The notes: generated by a model not told the origin, from the sequence alone. Positions 25,704 to 35,226 are shown, numbered from the stretch's first letter. The stretch is DNA of 64,000 nt from Flexifilum sp034437395 (GCA_034437395.1 DAOTUN010000054.1:1-64000), one strand, 5' to 3'. Program-made: numbers and translations.

Positions 25704-25723
25704 GGACGCATCGTTGTGCGTCC
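25704..25723. repeat. Family A palindrome
   Basis: GGACGCA (25704-25710) and TGCGTCC (25717-25723), loop TCGTTG. It lies between the convergent kinase and aminotransferase genes and touches the aminotransferase stop codon. Confidence 0.75.
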
Positions 25724-26898
25724 TATGCGAGTAGGTCGTATGCCCGTTTCATGCGCGCCAGCCCTTCGATCACGGTCGCGCGTGGTGCCGCGAAATTGAG
25801 CCGAATGAAGCCCGCGCCGCCCGCTCCAAAGGTGGCGCCGTCGTTGAAAGCGACTCGTCCCTGTTCCAGAAACCAGGCGGCGGGCGTCTGCGCGTCGGGC
25901 AAGGTGAGCGCGCGGCAGTCGATCCATGCCAGATAGGTCGCATCTGGGACGGTCATCGACAGCAGCGGCATGTCACGCGCGATCGTCTCGATCACCAGAT
26001 CACGGTTCGCCTGCAAATAAGGCATGAGCTGATCGAGCCAGGGCTGACCGTCGCGGTAGGCAGCCAGTCCAGCCGTCAGACCGAGGGCGTTGACGAGCGC
26101 GCCCATACCATAGCGCCATTCGTTCATCCGCTTGAGCAGATCGGCATCCTGTACGATTAGCACGCTCAAGCCCAATCCAGGAATGTTGAAGGTTTTGCTT
26201 GGTGCAAGCATGGTGATCGTGCGTGCGGCGATCTCCGGTGAGAGCGACGCGATCGAGATATGCTGCGGTGCGCTGTAGGTCAGATCGCAGTGAATTTCAT
26301 CCGAGGCGATGATCAGGTCGTGGCGGACACAGAAATCTGCGATCTGTTCCAATTCGCCGCGCGTCCAGACGCGCCCGATCGGGTTGTGCGGGCTGCACAG
26401 CAGAAATAAGCGCGTGCGCGGCGTGACGGCGGCTGCGAGCGCGTCCATGTCGAGGGTGTAGGTGAGACTAGCTCCGTCGTGGGACACGGTAAGCGGGGCG
26501 GTTTGCAGTGTCCGCCCTTGATTGACGGGCGCACTCAGGAAGGGCGGATAGATGGGAGTCTGTGTCAGCACACCGTCGCCGGACGTGCCGACGATCGCGC
26601 TGATGCAGTTCAGCCCCATCACCAGACCGGGCAGCAGCACGATCTGTTCCGGCGTGATCTGCATGGCATGACGCGCCGCCAGCCGCTCGACCAGCGTCGT
26701 CCTGAGTGCGGGTTCATCCATCTGATAGCCGAAAACGCCATGATCGAGGCGCTCGTGCAGGGCAGCGATCAGCGCGTCCGGCGCGCGAAAGTCCATGTCC
26801 GCGACCCACATAGGCAGCACGTCATGGTCGAACCAGTTCCATTTTGCCGATCCGCTGGCACGGCGTTCGATGATTGCGTCAAAGTCGATCGGATTCAT
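25723..26898 (-). CDS. MalY/PatB-type aminotransferase or C-S lyase
   Basis: 391 residues from ATG 26898. A PLP enzyme of the class I/II fold with the PatB/MalY opening (FDAIIERRASGSAKWNWFD...LPMWVADMDF) and the cofactor lysine in APSKTFNIPG. SPHNPIGRVW and the SDEIHCDL motif bind the cofactor. Members act as cystathionine beta-lyases (cystathionine to homocysteine, pyruvate and ammonia) or as aminotransferases. The neighbourhood does not decide between them, though metK lies elsewhere in the window. Confidence 0.88.
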   Translation of the reverse strand: MNPIDFDAIIERRASGSAKWNWFDHDVLPMWVADMDFRAPDALIAALHERLDHGVFGYQMDEPALRTTLVERLAARHAMQITPEQIVLLPGLVMGLNCISAIVGTSGDGVLTQTPIYPPFLSAPVNQGRTLQTAPLTVSHDGASLTYTLDMDALAAAVTPRTRLFLLCSPHNPIGRVWTRGELEQIADFCVRHDLIIASDEIHCDLTYSAPQHISIASLSPEIAARTITMLAPSKTFNIPGLGLSVLIVQDADLLKRMNEWRYGMGALVNALGLTAGLAAYRDGQPWLDQLMPYLQANRDLVIETIARDMPLLSMTVPDATYLAWIDCRALTLPDAQTPAAWFLEQGRVAFNDGATFGAGGAGFIRLNFAAPRATVIEGLARMKRAYDLLA

Positions 26899-26948
26899 TG
26901 AATGGGTTCCCGTTTTTGTTTGATCAATGGAAATTGAGAATTGCTGTG

Positions 26949-26970
26949 CGGACGCATTGTTATGCTTCCG
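26949..26970. repeat. Family A palindrome
   Basis: CGGACGCAT-TGTT-ATGCTTCCG, one mismatch. It lies in the gap between recN and the aminotransferase start. Confidence 0.7.
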
Positions 26971-26996
26971 ATGTTGGATCATAGACGGTCAGCGGC

Positions 26997-28784
26997 TTAG
27001 AACAAAGTGGACTGCACAGCAGGCGGTGCGACCGTGCCCCCGTGTGTCGCTTTGAAGCGGTCGGCTTCGTTCAGCAGTTCACGGGCACTCTGTAGTCCGC
27101 TCTCGTTGATCGTACCGAGCATGGCAGCCAGCTCTTCGACACGCTGCCCGGCGCCGTCCAGCGCGGCGATCAGGGTGTGCGTGCGTCCGCCCTCGACCTG
27201 CTTGGAGACCCGAAAATGGCGATCGGCAAACCCGGCGAGCTGCGCCAGATGCGTGACGACCAGGACCTGATGATCGCCCGTCAGTCCCCACAGCTTTTCG
27301 CCCACAACGCTGCCAACGCGCCCACCGATACCCTGGTCGATCTCGTCGAAGATCAACGTGGGAGTCTGATCGGCTTGGGTCAGGACGCGCTTGAGCGCCA
27401 GCATGATGCGCGCTGCCTCACCGCCAGATGCCACCTTTGCCAGCGGACGCAGCGGTTCGCCGGGATTGGCGGACATGACGAACTCGACGGCATCCACGCC
27501 GGACTCGTCGAACGCCAGCCGCCGCTCCCCGACATAACAGCCCTGGGGGTGGTCGCGCTGCGTCACGCTGACGTCGAACTGCGCTTTTGCCATGCGCAGA
27601 TCGCCCAGTTCGGTGACGATCCCCTCACTCAGGCGCCTGGCGGCGGCGCGGCGCGCGCCGCTGATGCGCTCCGCCAGCTCACCAATATGGCGCAGCATCG
27701 CTTCTTCCTGAGCGCGCAGCGCAGAGAGACGTTCGGCACTGTTGTCGATCGTCTCCAGCTCCGCCGCTGCTTTGACGCCATAGGCGACGATCGCCTCGAT
27801 GGTGACGGCGCTGAAGCGGCGCTTGAGCTGATTGATCAATTCCAGCCGTTCCTCGACCTCATCGAGGCGGATCGGGTTGTATTCGAGCGTGTCGGCATAG
27901 CGGCGCATCGAGAGCGCCAGTTCTTCGATCTGGGCGGCGCAGGTCTCCGCCAGATCATAATCTTCGGTGCGCGATGGATCGATCGCCTTGAGCTTGCTCA
28001 ACAGTGCCGTCACCTGCACGAACTGATCGAGCGCCGCCTCCTGACCACCCGGCACATCGTCGCCGTAGAGCAGCCGCACCGCGTCGCCGGTCAGGCGGGC
28101 GAGCTGTTCGCTGTTCGCCAGACGGTGCCGTTCTGTCTTGAGAACGTCGTCTTCGCCATTTTCCAGTCCTGCCGCCTCGATCTCCTCGATCTCGTCGCGC
28201 AGACGGTCGGCGCGGCGCTGCACGCTGGCTTCGTCTTCGAGCAGTTGACGGATTTCGCGGCGTGCCTCGTTCAGGCGTCCGACGACGGTCGCCAGCGCCG
28301 ATCGTGCGTCCATCAGCGCGGCATAGCGATCGAGCAGTTCCAGATGGGCGGCGGGCTTCAGCAGCGACAGGTGCGCGCTCTGACCATGCACATCGACCAG
28401 CAGTGCGCCGATCTCCCCAATCACATCCAGGCTGACTGTGACTCCGCCCAGGCGCGCCGACGAGCGTCCGTTGGAGCGCACCTCGCGCATCAGCGTGATC
28501 GCCTTGTCCGAGTCGGTGTCGAGCAGATTCTCACGCTCCAGGATCGGCAGAATCCCCGCACGGGTGACACTATTGAGACGAAACACACCCTCGATGATGG
28601 CGCGTTCTTCCCCGGCGCGCACCATCGACGAGTCGGCTTTGCCGCCGAGCAGCAGCTCGACCGCATCGATGATAATCGACTTGCCCGCGCCGGTCTCCCC
28701 GGTGATTACGTTCAAGCCATCCCCGAAGGTCAATTCCAGTTGATCGATGATCGCAAAATTACGGACGCGAATCTCTTCGAGCAT
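26997..28784 (-). CDS. recN: DNA repair protein RecN
   Basis: 595 residues. An SMC-like ATPase that acts in double-strand break repair. Walker A GETGAGKS (29-36) follows the typical RecN opening MLEEIRVRNFAIIDQLELTF. A long central coiled coil is followed by the C-terminal signature LASGGEAARIMLALKRVL and Walker B TLIFDEIDQGIGG. Full length. It lies 109 bases downstream of nadK on the same strand, a pairing common in bacteria. Confidence 0.95.
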   Translation of the reverse strand: MLEEIRVRNFAIIDQLELTFGDGLNVITGETGAGKSIIIDAVELLLGGKADSSMVRAGEERAIIEGVFRLNSVTRAGILPILERENLLDTDSDKAITLMREVRSNGRSSARLGGVTVSLDVIGEIGALLVDVHGQSAHLSLLKPAAHLELLDRYAALMDARSALATVVGRLNEARREIRQLLEDEASVQRRADRLRDEIEEIEAAGLENGEDDVLKTERHRLANSEQLARLTGDAVRLLYGDDVPGGQEAALDQFVQVTALLSKLKAIDPSRTEDYDLAETCAAQIEELALSMRRYADTLEYNPIRLDEVEERLELINQLKRRFSAVTIEAIVAYGVKAAAELETIDNSAERLSALRAQEEAMLRHIGELAERISGARRAAARRLSEGIVTELGDLRMAKAQFDVSVTQRDHPQGCYVGERRLAFDESGVDAVEFVMSANPGEPLRPLAKVASGGEAARIMLALKRVLTQADQTPTLIFDEIDQGIGGRVGSVVGEKLWGLTGDHQVLVVTHLAQLAGFADRHFRVSKQVEGGRTHTLIAALDGAGQRVEELAAMLGTINESGLQSARELLNEADRFKATHGGTVAPPAVQSTLF

Positions 28785-28893
28785 GACATCCTCGAAAGGG
28801 TTTATTTGTTAGACCAGCAAGTTGCCGCAGCATCGTGGTTCCATTTCAATTTCAATGTCCCGTTCAGTGTACCGCGTCCACAGATGAAACCGA

Positions 28894-29766
28894 TCAGAGC
28901 GGTTCGCGCGTCGGTGTCGAGGGCTTGCGCGGCTCCAGGCGGTCGAGCAGCGAACGATAGAAGTAGTTGCGTTCACGCAGCCGGGCAAAGCGGCTGACCA
29001 GATCGCTGGTTTGCACCGACACCCGGTCGGCTGAGAGCAGATAGGTGCCCGGCATCCCATCGGCGGACAGGACTGTTTCCGCCTGGGCACCTGGCGAGAC
29101 GACGATCTCCACGCGCGCCCCTTCGGGGAGCACGATCGGACGATCCAGGCTGAGATGCGGCGCCACCGGCACGATCAGGATGCTGCGCACTTCCGGTGGC
29201 AGGATCGGTCCGCCGCTGGCGAGCGCATAGGCGGTCGATCCAGTGGCGGTGGCGATGATCAGTGCATCGGCGTTGTAGGTGGTCGTCCAGTCGCCATCGA
29301 TGTAGGCATCGAGCCGGATCATGCGCGTGACTGTGCCCCGGCTGATCACCACGTCGTTGAGCGCGTCCATCGTCGTGATCACACTCTCGCCGCGTGTGAC
29401 TTTGGCGTTGAGCATCATGCGCGTCTCGATCCAATAGCTGCCGTCGATGATCTGATCGAGATGGGTCTCCCAGTGATCGGGATTGGTGATCTCGGTCAGA
29501 AACCCCAGATAGCCCATATTGACGCCCAGCACGGGCACCCCGTAATCGGCACACACACGTGATGCGCGCAGCATCGCGCCGTCACCGCCGATAGCAATGA
29601 TCAGACTGGACGCGGCGATACGGTCGCGCACGCTGTCCGGCGTCCAGTCGTTCGCCATCCACGTCTGACAGCCGCGCGCCTGCAGACTGGCGACGATGCG
29701 CGCAGCGACGGGCGTGCTTTGCGGTCTGCCCGGATGGGCGAGTACTCCGAACCGATGATCGGTCAC
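28894..29766 (-). CDS. nadK: NAD kinase
   Basis: 290 residues from GTG 29766, preceded by AAGGA about 10 bases away; the frame continues upstream without similarity. It phosphorylates NAD to NADP. The GGDG motif is at 60-63, with D62 the catalytic residue of the family. NMGYLGFLTEI, ALNDVVISRG and the glycine-rich TATGSTAYALASGGPI complete the set. The nadK-recN order is conserved in many genomes. Confidence 0.94.
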   Translation of the reverse strand: MTDHRFGVLAHPGRPQSTPVAARIVASLQARGCQTWMANDWTPDSVRDRIAASSLIIAIGGDGAMLRASRVCADYGVPVLGVNMGYLGFLTEITNPDHWETHLDQIIDGSYWIETRMMLNAKVTRGESVITTMDALNDVVISRGTVTRMIRLDAYIDGDWTTTYNADALIIATATGSTAYALASGGPILPPEVRSILIVPVAPHLSLDRPIVLPEGARVEIVVSPGAQAETVLSADGMPGTYLLSADRVSVQTSDLVSRFARLRERNYFYRSLLDRLEPRKPSTPTREPL

Positions 29767-30057
29767 GTCGATTAATTCCTTACCCTGGCATCTCTGGACA
29801 CAGCATCGATAGCACGCATTATAAGACCAGGGCGCCGCGCGCGCCACGCATGGTCTGGCACGCAATCCAGCCTGTCAGACCATGATAGCACGTTTGTTCG
29901 TAAATCTGTATGAGGATTGGATCATCATTACTTAAAGAATGTGCCTGTATACCTTAACAATTATTCTTGGTTCCATTAAAGCCTTACCATTACCATCAGG
30001 TCTCGGAGTCGGTTCTCGATTCCAATCTATCTGTACAGCTTCAGGAGACTACCTCAC
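29767..30057. other. Divergent leader region between nadK and pstS
   Basis: 291 bases, AT-rich from about 29880 to 30010. A series of TTAACA/TTAAAG/TTACCA-like elements about 11 bases apart lies at 29954-30000 and could be a Pho-type operator, expected for a phosphate transport operon. The match is loose, and no clear promoter could be fixed. Confidence 0.3.
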
Positions 30058-31071
30058 ATGTTCAAGCGTCTTTCGTGGATCGTTGTCGTACTCGCTCTCG
30101 TGGTGCCTTTCGTCGTCATGGCGCAGGAAGCCACCCAGGAACCGATGATGGAAGTCGAACTGCCGGAAGTCATCCCGGCAGACCTGTCCGGTGATATCGT
30201 CACCGCCGGCAGCTCGACTGTTTTCCCGCTGACCGAAGCCGTCGCCAACGCCTTCCTCGAAGAGGGTTTCACCGGCAACCTGACCATCGACAGCATTGGC
30301 ACGGGCGGCGGTTTCGAGCGCTTCTGCGTCGCTGGTGAGACCGACATCGCCAACGCCAGCCGCGCCATTCGTGACAGCGAAATTGAAAGCTGCGCCGCTC
30401 TGACCCCGGCGCGTACCCCGATCGAATTCCGCGTCGGCACCGACGCCCTCGCGGTCGTCGTCAGCGCGGAAAATGATTTCGTCGACTCGCTGACCATCGA
30501 GCAGCTCGGTCGTATCTTCAGCGGCGAATACGTGATGTGGTCGGATGTGGACGCCAGCTATCCTGACGAGGCGATCCAACTGTTCAGCCCCGGCACCGAC
30601 AGCGGTACGTACGACTACTTCGTCGAAGCTGTGCTGGAGGGTGGTCTGGACCTCGAAGGCGAAGCCGCTCAAGAAGCCATCCTCAACGCCGCTGGTATCC
30701 AGTTCTCGGAAGACGACAACGTCCTGGTTCAGGGCGTCGAAGGCAGCCCGTATGCCATCGGCTATTTCGGTTTCGCCTATTACATCGAAGAAGCCGACAA
30801 CCTCAAGGCGTTGTCGCTCGATGGCGGTGACGGTGCAGTCCTGCCGGAAGCTGAAAGCGCCGAAGACGGCAGCTACCCGCTGGCGCGCCCGCTGTACATC
30901 TACAGCGACGCCGGTGTCATCGCCGAGAAGCCCCAGGTCGGCGCCTTCATCAATTACTACCTGACCAACGTCAATGATCTGATCACCGAAGTCGGCTACT
31001 TCCCGGCGAGCGCCGAAGCGCTCAACGCCGCGAAGCAGGCGCTGTCCGACTCGATGATGGGCGGCATGTAA
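30058..31071 (+). CDS. pstS: Phosphate ABC transporter substrate-binding protein
   Basis: 337 residues with signal peptide MFKRLSWIVVVLALVVPFVV and likely cleavage at VMAQEA. The phosphate-binding segments are clear: TAGSSTVFPLTEAVA, SIGTGGGFERFC, ANASRAIRD and SPGTDSGTYDYF. It captures phosphate outside the cell for PstCA. As with the PotD-like protein, no lipobox cysteine is present. A very strong terminator follows, separating it from pstC. Confidence 0.94.
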   Translation: MFKRLSWIVVVLALVVPFVVMAQEATQEPMMEVELPEVIPADLSGDIVTAGSSTVFPLTEAVANAFLEEGFTGNLTIDSIGTGGGFERFCVAGETDIANASRAIRDSEIESCAALTPARTPIEFRVGTDALAVVVSAENDFVDSLTIEQLGRIFSGEYVMWSDVDASYPDEAIQLFSPGTDSGTYDYFVEAVLEGGLDLEGEAAQEAILNAAGIQFSEDDNVLVQGVEGSPYAIGYFGFAYYIEEADNLKALSLDGGDGAVLPEAESAEDGSYPLARPLYIYSDAGVIAEKPQVGAFINYYLTNVNDLITEVGYFPASAEALNAAKQALSDSMMGGM

Positions 31072-31090
31072 TTTTTTCACCCTGGCGAGC

Positions 31091-31124
31091 AAAAAGGGGA
31101 CGGGCACATGCCCGTCCCCTTTTT
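31091..31124. terminator. Terminator between pstS and pstC
   Basis: A 16-base perfect palindrome, arms AAAAAGGGGACGGGCA/TGCCCGTCCCCTTTTT with loop CA. It works in either direction. It probably keeps PstS much more abundant than the membrane and ATPase subunits. Confidence 0.9.
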
Positions 31125-31192
31125 GCTTTATGTTGTGTCACTTCCACGCCGCCTTATAACCTCACATCCCCATTTTCGCGCGGAGGAGAGTC

Positions 31193-32164
31193 ATGCAGTC
31201 TCAAGTTGAAGCCGGACGAGAAGGTGGCGTCATCAGCAGTGCGGTCGCCGCCCGTCGTGCGCAGGTCAGTATTTTCAAAAAAGGGCGCCCAGCCGAAGAT
31301 GTGATACGCGGCTATATGCTGGCGTGTGGCATTCTCTCCATTTTCACGACCATCGGTATCGTGATCATCCTCGGCAACGAGTCGCTGCTTTTTTTCACCA
31401 GCGGTGAGCTTGATTTTATTGAATTTTTCACCAGCATCCAGTGGCAGCCGCGCATCGGTGAATTCGGCATCCTGCCGCTGGTGACCGCGACGCTGATGAC
31501 CACCGTGATCGCCATGCTGGTCGCCATTCCGCTCGGCTTAGGCTCCGCCATCTATCTGGCGGAATACGCGCCGCTGCGCATTCGCAACGCCTTCAAACCA
31601 ATCCTGGAAATTCTCGCGGGTATCCCGACCGTCGTGTATGGATACTTCGCGCTTACCGTAATGACGCCGCTGCTGCGTGCGCTGCTTGGTGACAATACAG
31701 TCCAGATTTACAACACGGCATCGGCGGGGCTGGTCATGGGGCTGATGATCCTGCCGACGATCAGCTCGATGAGCGAGGACGCTCTCAGCGCGGTGCCGCG
31801 CGCGCTGCGTGAGGCATCGTATGGTCTGGGCGCGACCAAATTCGAGACGGTCACCAAAGTTGTGCTGCCCGCCGCGCTGTCGGGCGTGCTGGCTGCCTTT
31901 ATCATCGGCATCTCGCGCGCGGTTGGTGAGACGATGATTGTGGCGATGGCTGCGGGCGCGGGTCCGAATTTCACGTTCAACCCGTTCGAGGGCGCGGAGA
32001 CGATGACCGGTCACATCGCCCGTATCAGCAAGGGCGACCTCAGCTACGACTCGATCGACTACAACAGCCTGTTTGCCATCGGTCTGACACTGTTCGTGAT
32101 GACGCTGGCGTTGAACCTGCTCAGTCAATGGGTGAGCCGCCGCTTCCGTGAGGTCTATCAATGA
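31193..32164 (+). CDS. pstC: Phosphate ABC transporter permease PstC
   Basis: 323 residues with GGAGGAG before ATG 31193. A cytoplasmic N-terminus of about 40 residues precedes the first helix. The EAA-type loop is LREASYGLGATKFETVTKVVLPAALSGV. SRAVGETMIVAMAAG is a conserved PstC helix. It overlaps pstA by four bases (ATGA), so translation is coupled. Confidence 0.93.
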   Translation: MQSQVEAGREGGVISSAVAARRAQVSIFKKGRPAEDVIRGYMLACGILSIFTTIGIVIILGNESLLFFTSGELDFIEFFTSIQWQPRIGEFGILPLVTATLMTTVIAMLVAIPLGLGSAIYLAEYAPLRIRNAFKPILEILAGIPTVVYGYFALTVMTPLLRALLGDNTVQIYNTASAGLVMGLMILPTISSMSEDALSAVPRALREASYGLGATKFETVTKVVLPAALSGVLAAFIIGISRAVGETMIVAMAAGAGPNFTFNPFEGAETMTGHIARISKGDLSYDSIDYNSLFAIGLTLFVMTLALNLLSQWVSRRFREVYQ

Positions 32165-33537
32165 GCGCCAACAACACGCCATCGAATTACATGCCATCCG
32201 GGGAAGCGTTCAAGCGCAACCTGGCAGGACGAAATCGGCGCGGCGGTATCTGGGGCACCTTCTACTACCTGTCGCTGGTCGTCGCCATCATCGCCTTGAT
32301 CGCCTTGTTCCTGTCGATCATCAACCAGGCGTTCGGCTATGTGGTCGAGGCGGACACTATCAGCCCGACCGAGCTGGTGGAGGGCGGCGATCTGTCTACG
32401 CTCGACTCGCCCGCGCTGGCGGCGATCCTGCTGGAAAATGTCCCCGGTCGTCTGATCGTGTACACCCGCGATACGTTGAGCCGAGTTAGCGAGGATGTGT
32501 TCACGCGCACGCCGCTGCGTGAGGCGGTCGCGGGCAGCACGCTCCCCGCTGGCACCGAAGACCTGGACATCACCGACATCACCGCCGAACAGCGCGCTGA
32601 AATCCTGGGTGCCAATCTGGGTGCAGATGTCCTGGTCGATTATGTGACCGAGGATGTGGTCGAGGCGAACGTCGAGCGCGCCTGGTCGTTGTTCGAGTCG
32701 ATCCCGGCTGCGGTGACGCAGTTGTTCGGGCAGCCCAATCCGCTGCTGGTCGAGGCGATCGAGGAATACCCCGACGGCGACTTCTACTTCCGGTCGTGGC
32801 TGACGCTGGACTTCATCACGTCACGGGGCTCGGACGAGCCGACGGTCGCGGGTATCCGCATCGCGCTGCTCGGCACGATCTGGGTGATCATCATCACGCT
32901 CGGATTTGCCTTTCCGGTGGGCGTGGGCGCGGCGATCTATCTGCAGGAATATGCGACCGATACCCCGCTCAACCGTTTGATCGAGACCAATATCCGCAAT
33001 CTGGCGGGTGTGCCGTCGATCATCTATGGTCTGCTCGGCTTGGCGATCTTCGCTCGCGCGCTCTCGGACATCACCGGCGGACGCACGATCCTGTCGGCAG
33101 GTCTGACGCTCGGACTGCTGATCCTGCCTGTGATCATCATCAACAGTCAGGAAGCGCTGCGCGCGGTGCCTTCCTCGATCCGCGAAGCCAGCTACGGCGT
33201 CGGCGCGACCAAGTGGCAGACCATCTGGAATCAGGTCTTGCCTGCCGCGATGCCCGGTATCCTGACCGGGACGATCCTCGCCAGCTCGCGCGCACTTGGT
33301 GAGACCGCACCGCTGATCGTCGTCGGCGCCTCCACGACCATCTTTCGTAACCCCCTCAGCATCATCGATAAATTCACGGTGCTGCCGATTCAGATTTTCG
33401 ACTGGACTTCACGTCCGCAAGCCGAGTTTCGTGCTGTGGCGGCTGCCGCAATCATCGTGCTGATCGTGCTGCTGCTGCTGTTGAATACCACCGCGATTAT
33501 CCTCCGCCAACGATTCAGAAAGAGCTTGCAGGGATGA
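32161..33537 (+). CDS. pstA: Phosphate ABC transporter permease PstA with large extracytoplasmic insert
   Basis: 458 residues, well above the usual 280-300. After helix 1 (about 37-60) there is an acidic, soluble segment to about residue 235 before the normal permease core resumes (IRIALLGTIWVIIITLGFAF). The core is ordinary: IREASYGVGATKWQTIWNQVLPAAMPG and SRALGETAPLIVVG. The insert would lie outside the cell and might contact PstS. Four-base overlaps with both pstC and pstB indicate one operon. Confidence 0.92.
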   Translation: MSANNTPSNYMPSGEAFKRNLAGRNRRGGIWGTFYYLSLVVAIIALIALFLSIINQAFGYVVEADTISPTELVEGGDLSTLDSPALAAILLENVPGRLIVYTRDTLSRVSEDVFTRTPLREAVAGSTLPAGTEDLDITDITAEQRAEILGANLGADVLVDYVTEDVVEANVERAWSLFESIPAAVTQLFGQPNPLLVEAIEEYPDGDFYFRSWLTLDFITSRGSDEPTVAGIRIALLGTIWVIIITLGFAFPVGVGAAIYLQEYATDTPLNRLIETNIRNLAGVPSIIYGLLGLAIFARALSDITGGRTILSAGLTLGLLILPVIIINSQEALRAVPSSIREASYGVGATKWQTIWNQVLPAAMPGILTGTILASSRALGETAPLIVVGASTTIFRNPLSIIDKFTVLPIQIFDWTSRPQAEFRAVAAAAIIVLIVLLLLLNTTAIILRQRFRKSLQG

Positions 33538-34340
33538 CCCAAAACGGCGCTTACGCAATCGAACTCAAGAACGTTGACATCTACTACGGACCGAAACTCG
33601 CCGTCAAGGATGTCAATCTCAGTCTGCAATCGCGCAAGATCACCGCCTTCATCGGACCTTCGGGCTGTGGCAAAAGCACGGTGCTGCGCTCGATCAACCG
33701 CATGAACGACCTGATTCCGAGCGCCCGCGTGGAAGGCCAAGTGACCTTTCATGGGCAAAATCTGTACGATGCCAACATCGATCCGGTCGAGGTGCGCCGC
33801 CGCATCGGGATGGTGTTCCAAAAGCCGAATCCATTCCCCAAGAGCATCTACGACAATATCGCCTACGGACCGCGTCTGTTGGGCGTGAAGGGCAAATCGA
33901 CGCTGGACGAAATCGTCGAGAAGAGCCTGAAGTCGTCATTTTTGTGGGATGAAGTCAAGGACGACTTGAAGAAGTCGGGCTTGGCATTGTCGGGTGGTCA
34001 GCAGCAGCGCCTGTGCATCGCGCGCACGATCGCCGTCGAGCCAGAAGTGATCCTGATGGACGAGCCGTGTTCGGCGCTCGACCCGATCGCCACGCAGGCG
34101 GTCGAAGACCTGATGAAAATCCTGGTTAAGCAGTACACGATCATCATCGTGACGCACAACATGCAGCAGGCGCAGCGCGTCGCGGATTACACCGCCTTCT
34201 ACAGCATCCGCAAGAAGGAAGATGTGCCCGGCAAAGAAAATCGTTGGGGTGTGTTGGGTGAATTCGCGCCCACCGACCAGCTCTTCAGCAAGCCCAATTC
34301 GGAAGAGACCGAGCGCTACATTCGCGGTGAATTCGGTTAA
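33534..34340 (+). CDS. pstB: Phosphate ABC transporter ATP-binding protein
   Basis: 268 residues. Walker A GPSGCGKS (41-48), followed by the PstB-specific RSINRMNDLIPSARVEG. Signature LSGGQQQRLCIART, Walker B VILMDEPCSALDP and H-loop VTHNMQQAQR are intact. It overlaps pstA by ATGA. No phoU or pho regulator follows within the window. Confidence 0.96.
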   Translation: MTQNGAYAIELKNVDIYYGPKLAVKDVNLSLQSRKITAFIGPSGCGKSTVLRSINRMNDLIPSARVEGQVTFHGQNLYDANIDPVEVRRRIGMVFQKPNPFPKSIYDNIAYGPRLLGVKGKSTLDEIVEKSLKSSFLWDEVKDDLKKSGLALSGGQQQRLCIARTIAVEPEVILMDEPCSALDPIATQAVEDLMKILVKQYTIIIVTHNMQQAQRVADYTAFYSIRKKEDVPGKENRWGVLGEFAPTDQLFSKPNSEETERYIRGEFG

Positions 34341-34353
34341 TCGACATGGTCGT

Positions 34354-34414
34354 AGGGACGCATAACAATGTGTCCCTGCAATTGCACTGAGGGGCTTGGC
34401 ACGCCAAGCCCCTC
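34354..34414. repeat. Family A plus family B palindromes between pstB and nitrilase
   Basis: Family A (34354-34377): AGGGACGCAT-AACA-ATGTGTCCCT, one G-T mismatch. Family B (34389-34414): perfect 12-base arms GAGGGGCTTGGC/GCCAAGCCCCTC around AC, the best B copy in the window. They fill the convergent gap. Confidence 0.85.
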
Positions 34415-34437
34415 ATCTAACCTGCCAGACATTTCCC

Positions 34438-35226
34438 TCAATCTTTGAACACATCGGTGCGGCGATCGTCGGAAACCGGGATGCGGTGACGTACAATGTC
34501 CACGTAATCGGTGTCGATCTCGGCGGTAGCGATACCGGGTGTCTCCCCATACTCGATCACGATCCTGCCCCAGGGATCGACGATCATCGAGTGCCCTCCA
34601 AAGAGCTTATCCCCGATCTGACCGACCGCATTGGTAGCCGCGATGTAGCACTGGCACTCGATCGCCCGAGCGATCAGCAACGCCCGCCAATGCTCGATGC
34701 GCTCCATCGGCCATTCCGCAGGGATGATGATCAGCTTGACGCCCTGCATCGCATAACGACGGAACAATTCCGAGAAACGCAGATCGTAGCAGATCGCCAT
34801 CGCGGTCGTGCCCCAGGGGAGCTGCTCGACCCAGGGAGAGGCACCGGGCTGCAAAAAACGATCCTCTTCCATCAGGCGAAACAGGTGCATCTTGCGATAC
34901 ACGCCGATCATCTTGCCTTTTGGAGTGAAAAATGCCGCGCTGTTCGACACTTCCAAGCCCCGCTTTTCCAGCACCGACCCGACAATACTGAGATTGTTCT
35001 GCGTCGCCAGGGTCGAAATTTGTGCAAAGATACCCGTGTCGAGCGGGTTGGCGAGCTCGCGCGAGCGCTCCAGTGCGTAGCCGGTTGACCATAATTCGGG
35101 CAGGATGAGCAAGTGTGACCGACGGTGCGCCGCCTCGGTGATAATCTCGCCCGCTGTGGCGAGATTCTTGCGCGGATCACCAAGCGCGATGTTCATCTGT
35201 CCCAGACTGATCGTCATTTTTGGCAT
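34438..35226 (-). CDS. Carbon-nitrogen hydrolase (nitrilase superfamily, omega-amidase-like)
   Basis: 262 residues. The Glu-Lys-Cys triad is present: E44 (LPELWSTGY), K112 (YRKMHLF) and C146 (AICYDLRF). The short, single-domain form and the DLRFPE-like context resemble YafV/Nit2 omega-amidases that hydrolyse alpha-ketoglutaramate-type amides, but other amidases are possible. It starts two bases after the shikimate-kinase-like gene ends. It is the last gene of a four-gene operon. Confidence 0.88.
   Translation of the reverse strand: MPKMTISLGQMNIALGDPRKNLATAGEIITEAAHRRSHLLILPELWSTGYALERSRELANPLDTGIFAQISTLATQNNLSIVGSVLEKRGLEVSNSAAFFTPKGKMIGVYRKMHLFRLMEEDRFLQPGASPWVEQLPWGTTAMAICYDLRFSELFRRYAMQGVKLIIIPAEWPMERIEHWRALLIARAIECQCYIAATNAVGQIGDKLFGGHSMIVDPWGRIVIEYGETPGIATAEIDTDYVDIVRHRIPVSDDRRTDVFKD

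Noticed and set aside
27177..28997. Long frame opposite recN
   Set aside because: Antisense to an intact RecN; no recognisable domain, no ribosome site.
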